64,000 bases of DNA. Source: Salticus scenicus (lineage: Eukaryota; Arthropoda; Arachnida; Araneae; Salticidae). Positions 58,536 through 64,000 of this stretch are shown in pieces. A program made the position numbers and the translations under genes. Numbering within the stretch: position 1 is the stretch's first letter; every line of letters starts with the position of its first letter. Location of the stretch: positions 6,276,131 to 6,340,130 of the forward strand of contig OZ005648.1 of assembly GCA_963930645.1 (NCBI GenBank), written 5' to 3'. The notes beneath the pieces were generated by a model. It was given only the letters and a program-made list of their open reading frames with translations, searched no databases and was not told the origin of the DNA.

Positions 58536-58957
58536 TTACAAGGAAACATTCAAAAGGTGTCATCTTCAAAAAGTATTGAAAAAAATATATGTGATTCTAC
58601 GCTTCATAAAACACCAGAAAATGAAAAAAATATCGGCTGAAATTAATTACAGCGACCACAAAAAATTATCAAAATTAAGCATATTTGGCGATTTAGTGCT
58701 GTTAGGCGGCACGTTTGCTAGCACCGAGATTACCGTGTACGAACAGAACCGTGTTTTGCTTTTACGCCAAGTACTGAAAATCAATCGCCTAGCAGTGTGA
58801 TATCGCCAAATATGCTTAATTTTGATAATTTTTTGTGGTCGCTGCAATTAATTTCAGCCGATAATTTTTTCATTTTCTGGTGTTTTATGAAGAGTAGAAT
58901 CAAATATATTTTTTTCAACACTTTTTGAAGGTGACACCTTTTGCATGTTTCCTTGTT
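58536..58957. repeat. Fold-back element of about 420 bp
   Basis: The left arm (58536-58707) and right arm (about 58785-58957) are reverse complements with a few differences: TTACAAGGAAACAT...ATATTTGGCGAT against ATCGCCAAATAT...ATGTTTCCTTGT. The loop of about 80 nt is GC-richer than the arms. The overlapping frames on both strands are by-products. No target duplication recognised. Confidence 0.8.
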
Positions 58958-59455
58958 AGGTTTAAAAGCACAACTGTTATTTGAAATAAATTAGTGCTTA
59001 ATTTATTTTTTTCATTAATGACTTAGATTTGATTGCACTTCTGTTTAAGTTCTGTTTCGCAATTATGGAAGTAATATTAACATACTGAACTTCTATTTAA
59101 AGTGATTAAACGGTTAGAACAAATTTAAAGTGACATGAAATGCAGGCTTCGTAAAAAAAAAAAAAAAAAGTCTAATAAGCTATATAGTTTGATTTATTTG
59201 ATTTACAGATTGAAAATTAAAATTTGAATTGTCACAGGCAATTTTAATATCTTATTTAATTCCGTTTTTATGACTGCTGAAGAAGTTTTGGCTTTGTATT
59301 AATTCCCTGACAACTAAATAAATTGCTCTGTGTTTAAACAATATTTATATTAAAAAAAAAAAAAAAGTACAAGACATTTCATAAATGTTTCAAAATTAAA
59401 ATCTTAATTAATATGTATATATATATATATGTATATCAAGTTCAAAACCAAGTCC

Positions 59456-59493
<38 letters not shown>

Positions 59494-60540
59494 GATTTGG
59501 GGTTCTATTTAATGATCAAATCAAATAACATTCAAATATAGAGTGCTCTTGTTTTATTGCTTGCAACTCTTGTTACTTGTTTTATTGCTTGTTGTTTTCT
59601 TGTTTTATTTCTTGCAACTCTTGTTTTCTCTTTCGGAATCAGGCAAAATATTCTGTATCATCTACTTCAATTAATATCGATCATGATGAAATCATGACTT
59701 TATGTTAAACTAGTTAGTTGTAAGGCATTTAAGTTGCCCGTTGAAAAATGATCATTTCATTTTATTTATTTCTCACTTCAAATAACTCATTTGCTAGCAA
59801 GCCCGTGTGAAATTTTCTCACGTTATATAAAATAATAATAATTTTAAATTTTAAAGGTAACGCCTTTAAAATTTAAAATTATTATTATTTTATGGACGTC
59901 ATTTTTTCATATGCATGAGCAAATTTAATATTTTAATTTTAATTTTTTTTTTTTTTTTTTTTTTTTTTTTCACGTGAAAGCATATTTCATTTTATGCTGA
60001 AAAAAAAAATAATAATGGCAACAATTAAAAATTTAAATGTCTATTTTAAAGCTATGTCTATTTTCATATTTTAATTAATTTAAAAAAAAATCTAATCAAA
60101 AATTCGTTACAAATAAGGCACCAAATGAACAGGGCGATTTTTCTGAATCCGTCGGATTAAACAGCTTATCGATCAGATAGTTAGATTTTTTTTAAATTAA
60201 CTGAAGTATGAAAATTAGGTGGCAGCTTGCGCCCGCAGAGTCCAAGGAAATCTCTTAGCCTTTTTAAGCGTGACAGAGTCAGTCAGTGATAAGTGTAACT
60301 ATACATGCTGATTTTAGTTTTTTTTTTTTTTTTTTTCCGAATTAACATAAACAGAATTCAAATATTCGATGATTACTGTGAGATGCTAAATGAAGATCTT
60401 GCATTATTCATTCACCAGAAGGTTTTTTTTTTTAGTTTAACTATGCACTTTTACTAGTAATTTAATTACGTAAAGTATGATAGAATAGAATAGAATAACT
60501 TTTTTTTTTTTTTTTTTTTGAATGATAGAAAACGCATAAT
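58958..60540. other. Gene-free AT-rich interval
   Basis: Poly(A) at 59152-59168 and 59461-59490, (AT)n at 59416-59430, and T tracts at 59943-59970 and 60499-60518. A hairpin of about 60 bp made of AATAATAATAATTTTAAATT and its complement around GGTAACGCC lies at 59826-59893. Confidence 0.55.
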
Positions 60541-60544
60541 AAAT

Positions 60545-60685
60545 TTACAAAACATTTTCGAGATGAAACCAGAGATATTGGTTGGTATGTAGTTCATAAA
60601 ATGTCAAGAAAACATTGATCATAGAGGTAAAGAGTTCATGATCAGTTAAAGTTTGCAAATTAGTCTTTTGAGGCGTCTCGCCACA
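60545..60685 (-). repeat. Start of the 3' LTR of the gypsy-type element
   Basis: On the minus strand the purine run GGGAAGGGAGGGA (60686-60698) is followed at once by TGTGGCGAGACGCC. This is the expected polypurine tract plus a TG-starting LTR. The 3' edge of the LTR is not recognised, and no second LTR is present for comparison. The last part of the pol frame (TRSGRRVRFNP) lies just upstream. Confidence 0.5.
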
Positions 60686-61099
60686 TCCCTCCCTTCCCAA
60701 TGACGAACTAATGTTAAGGTGATGAGGATTGAATCGAACTCGGCGACCAGACCTTGTGATATAGGGTTGATTGGAAGATAGTTGATTAGTCACTGGGCCA
60801 GGTTGCTGTGGTATATATGTTGATAGTATGAGAAAAAAAATTTATCCCTCTGGAACTGTATCCGCGATCGCATCTATAAACGCTGGTTAATCTATGTTCA
60901 CCTTTGAAAAATTATTACTTTGAAGAATGGTAAATGTTTTCTCGTTGGGGGATAAAACTCGAAATGGTTCTATGTAAAATGGCTATAAACTACTGCAATT
61001 GCTGTCTTGAAGCAAGAAAACATGATTGCAGGTTGATAATGCAGTGTGAACAAAGGTATATCGGCCGGTACGTAAGTTGGTTGAAACAGGTCGAATTGT

Positions 61100-61890
61100 G
61101 GACATATGATCTTTCAGTCGACCAATAAATGTAGCTGGATCCACATGATCCTTGGAAGTAAAGAAAAATTCACCTGGTAGACGTAGTATTTCACCACTAA
61201 CTAATTCTGACACGCTAGCTTGGAGGTCCTCTTTAATAGATGTTCTAAGTGCAAGATGAATTGTAGGTAAGATTTATACCCACAACGTTCTGTTGCATGA
61301 CACCAGTTGCAGCTTTAAGGCTTCGGTGAAATCGTTCGACAAGTCCGGTGGATGCAGAGTGGAAAGATGTTGTGTGGATAAGGTTGGCTCCAATTATTTT
61401 TCCAAACTTTGGAATAGTTGTGAATAAAATTAACATCAGTAGTGATACAGAGAGGTACGCCAAATCTACAGATTCATTCATGATAGAATGTGGAAACAAT
61501 TGCATCTGCTATAATGTCAGCTACTGAAAGGACCTCTGGCCAACGAGTAAATCTGTCAACCATGGTTAGGACAGGGGGTACTGTCATCCTCTTGACTGAG
61601 GCAGAGGTCCGACTAAATACAAATGGATATGCTCAAAACGAGAATGTGGTGTGGCAAACTATCTAGGAGGGCTAGATATGTACCGATTAATTTGCTTCGT
61701 TGACACGGAATGCAGGAACGAGTCCATTTGGCAATATTGGATTTCATAGAAGGCCAACAGAAACGTTCTTTAATTCGCTGTATAGTTGCCTTAACACCAG
61801 GATGGGACAGTCCATGAAGTTTGTTGAAAAATTTGCGCGCATGATCTGGGGTAAAAATGGCCTGATTTTTTCAGTTGAGGTACAGCATCT
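61100..61890 (-). pseudogene. Gypsy integrase fragment
   Basis: Minus strand. The N-terminal zinc-binding module shows HARKF...LSHPG and CIPCQ (His-His-Cys-Cys) at about 61715-61865. The catalytic core shows MVDRFTRWPE (first Asp), LCITTD (second Asp) and GLVERFHRSLKAA (Glu) down to about 61305. A stop interrupts the core at about 61478, and frameshifts follow. The region between the second Asp and the Glu is partly garbled. Confidence 0.8.
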
Positions 61891-62208
61891 AGAATAAACA
61901 GTATGGCAATCGCCTATAACCGTGATGTTAAAATGATGCTACAAAAATTAAGCTTACGCAGATGTCGCTGTGATCGAAGCTATTGCTCAAATCGAAGACC
62001 TGATTGGCTTTTCCCAGTTTCGTCAGTTGTGATCACGTGACATCACGTGACATCAGTTTGTCATCACGTGATCTAAGCATATAATTAACCAATAGGGAGT
62101 CTCGGTTTTGTTGTCGTGACACGAGCTTCGATTAAGAGCTTCGATCTGGTGACAGGCTTATTTTTTTTAGTACAATTTTATTCGCCGCTTTCCACACTGT
62201 TTATTCTA
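61890..62208. mobile_element. MITE inserted in the gypsy pol gene, with three CACGTG boxes
   Basis: The ends AGAATAAACAGTATGG and CCACACTGTTTATTCT are inverted repeats with one mismatch. Both edges lie in a TCTAGA word, so the target duplication (TA, CTAG or TCTAGA) cannot be resolved. It separates the RNase H tail from the integrase zinc module of the host element. A central cluster at 62033-62071 carries CACGTG at 62034, 62044 and 62065. No coding frame. Confidence 0.7.
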
Positions 62209-62802
62209 GACGCTGTAGCTGAGGCATCACAGAATAATTCAACTGAGGAAGCACTTTCAAACTGGAAACTTCTTAAGCACCAAATTTGATGAAGAAGGGT
62301 TTCGTAACAACTCACCAAGTTCGCTGTCAGTCTTTTGTAACTCAGCCATTGATTTAAAACTGAGATCGAAAGATATGGTACTGATGCGGGAGAATGCGTC
62401 TGCGACGCTCTTGTCTTGTTTACTAATGTCCGTAGAGAAATGTCCGATGAAATTGAGATGACGGAGTTGTCAAGGTGTACATTTATCTGGCTTTTGAGCA
62501 AAGGCGTAACATAGCTGCTTGTCATCTGGGAATATAGTAAATGCTCTAGCTTCAACCATGTACCTGAAGTATTCATTTGCTTCGCAGATAGCTAACAGCT
62601 CTCTATCATAAGCCTAGTAGCCTTGTTGTGCAGGAGACAGTCTCTTGAAAATGAAAACAAGTCGTTGAAGACATTGTTTGGTATTTTGGTGCAGTGCACC
62701 ACCGATAGCTATATCAGATGCATCGGAATACAGTAGCAGAAGGGTCAGGGTGACATAATAGAGTGGCTTCACACAATTTCTTTTTGGATTCCTCAAAAAC
62801 AT
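62178..62802 (-). pseudogene. Gypsy RNase H region
   Basis: Minus strand. SDASDIAIGGALHQ (RNase H first Asp) and FIFKRLSPAQQGY lie in the 62614-62802 frame. The downstream frame 62178-62576 contains QLRHLNFIGHFSTDI and DKSVADAFSRI, the typical end of gypsy RNase H. A frameshift or stop near 62580-62620 separates the two parts. Confidence 0.8.
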
Positions 62803-63572
62803 TTATGGCAGTGTCAATCCACGAAAGTGGTTTTTTATCATTTTTATCGTTTTTTATCATTCGTAAGAGGTCATTTAAAGACATTTGAGTGGAAGCCATG
62901 TTAGGAAGGAAACGTCTGTAGAAATGTATGGCACCGACGAAACATCTAAGTTGTTTCACTGTCTCTGGTCGATGGAAGTGAACAATTGCTTTGACCTTTT
63001 CTAGAAGGGGTTTACATCCATGTTCTGCAACAAGATGCCCCCAAAATCCCCAAAATTGCAATTTATTCACAAAAAATACGCACTTGGATGAATTGATGGT
63101 TAAATTATATTTATCAAGGCGACTTAATACTTGCTGCAGATGGGCCTCATGTTCTGCTTTTGATTTATGGCAATTAAAATGTCATCCAGGTATGGGAAAC
63201 AGAATTTTAGGTCTTTCAAGACTTCATTTATGTGCATTTGAAAGGTTTGGACAGCGTTAGAAAGCCCAAATAGCCTAAAAACAAATTAAAATAGACCAAA
63301 TAAGGTCGTAATGACTGTTTTGAGAATATCATTGGGGTTAACAGGGATATGATGAAAAGCTCTAACAATATCTATTTTAGAGAAAAATTTAGCACCGTAC
63401 AAATTGTATGTGAAATTCTGTATATGTGGGATAGGGTACTTATCTGATTGTGTTATTTTATTAAGTGCTCTAGAGTCACCTGTTATTGGCCGCCATTCAC
63501 CGGAAGTCTTACGGATAAGATGCAAAGAGGATGTCCAGTTAGATTTAGATGGTCGGCAAATCCCTTGCTCTA
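62714..63572 (-). pseudogene. Gypsy reverse transcriptase fragment
   Basis: Minus strand. 63286-63572 includes HLIRKTSGEWRP, DSRALNKIT and FFSKIDIVRAFHHIPV (first RT Asp in KIDIVRAFH). After a damaged middle, where the YxDD region is not intact, 62714-63070 carries KLQFWGFWGHLV and VKQLRCFVGAIHFYRRFLPN, the thumb/connection part. Stops at about 63285 and frameshifts near 63080-63260 inactivate it. Confidence 0.82.
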
Positions 63573-64000
63573 GTTAATAAATAGAAAAAAAGTTAACTGT
63601 TAGAGATTTCTGATTCCAAATTTTTTTAAATATTGAAAAACAATAGTTCCGTAGTTTCTCATTGCTCCTTGTAAAAACTACGGCGATTCTGTAGTTGTTG
63701 GCAAGTGTGACATTTTATTCCATGATTTGATTTTTAAAAATAAGCTTTAACACCTTGACTGTCAAGCCAAAATTACAAATGTTTACCACGGTGCCAGAAA
63801 ATTCTTTTGTGTAATTTGCATTTTTTTCAACATAAAATTATATATATATAAAATATATTTTTCAATCTGATTCATTTTGCAATACATGGGGAGATTCTCA
63901 TCCTCCAACAATCAAACTCCAGAAAGATTTTCATGTGGCTGATGTGATTTTTATAGCCAAAGACTGAAGTATTGAAAAACTAGCTATCCTATCTGATAGC
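63573..64000. other. Gene-free AT-rich DNA beyond the truncated element
   Basis: No homology to the expected upstream part of pol or gag, and no other feature recognised. A short (AT)n lies at 63839-63850. Confidence 0.5.

Larger units (their letters stand above)
60545..63572 (-). mobile_element. Ty3/gypsy-type LTR retrotransposon, 5'-truncated and degraded
   Basis: Minus-strand remains of a pol polyprotein in the order reverse transcriptase, RNase H, integrase, C-terminal basic tail, polypurine tract and LTR start. RT-RNaseH-integrase order is diagnostic for Ty3/gypsy. The gag-protease part and 5' LTR are absent: homology stops at about 63572 and AT-rich DNA follows. Multiple stops and frameshifts, and a short element inserted at 61890-62208, show that it is dead. 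Confidence 0.85.

Overview
This window looks like repeat-dense, AT-rich nuclear DNA of an arthropod, possibly a spider or other chelicerate (inference, low certainty). The evidence is the AT-rich, intron- or intergenic-like background with many poly(A)/poly(T) and (AT)n tracts. It also holds Tc1, piggyBac-type, hAT-type, Ty3/gypsy and Penelope-like remnants, tRNA-derived retroposons, and a fragment of an uncharacterised FEN/PIN-like protein family that I associate with arthropods and cnidarians. I see no intact host protein-coding gene. Almost every long reading frame belongs to a decayed element or is a shadow of a repeat.

Layout. 1-4200: mostly single-copy-looking AT-rich DNA with a small TTAA-flanked element (2225-2452) and a GC-richer, possibly regulatory block (3300-4170). 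4.8-6.5 kb: three short non-autonomous elements in a row. 7213-9217: a 2-kb palindrome whose arms carry a fragment of a FEN/PIN-like gene. 9615-11218: a Tc1 element with long terminal repeats of the inverted repeat/direct repeat type and a dead transposase. 12459-12891: another TTAA element. 13.3-14.1 kb and 22.9-23.5 kb: two loci of one dispersed repeat. 15.5-17 kb: an intronless, broken serine/threonine kinase pseudogene. A tandem-plus-inverted 510-bp repeat array (17-19.2 kb) lies directly after it.

19.4-29.5 kb is a patchwork of degenerate tandem repeats and dispersed families. 31700-32844 is a near-perfect 1.1-kb palindrome. 33927-35112 is a hAT-type element with an 8-bp target duplication and two smaller elements nested inside it. 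35475-36008 is the second copy of the TTAA element at 5973. 36446-36772 and 51361-51597 are two insertions of a palindromic retroposon containing head-to-head tRNA-Thr-like genes. They have 12- and 16-bp target duplications and lie in opposite orientations. 41871-42935 is a Penelope-like inverted-repeat structure with a 91-bp tandem array and a hammerhead-like motif. 46.6-52 kb is dominated by a dispersed family bordered by an AGAGAAAGT motif.

52057-53680 is a nearly intact Tc1 element, with TA target sites, inverted repeats and a DD34E transposase broken by one base. 55198-55470 and 58536-58957 are short inverted-repeat elements. 60545-63572 on the minus strand is a gypsy-type LTR retrotransposon fragment running from reverse transcriptase through integrase to the polypurine tract and LTR start. 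A short element carrying three CACGTG boxes has inserted into it.

There is no gene network to describe. The biology here is transposon biology: autonomous-type sources (Tc1, gypsy), non-autonomous derivatives, nested insertions, and an unusual number of large palindromes. The most noteworthy item is the palindromic tRNA retroposon.
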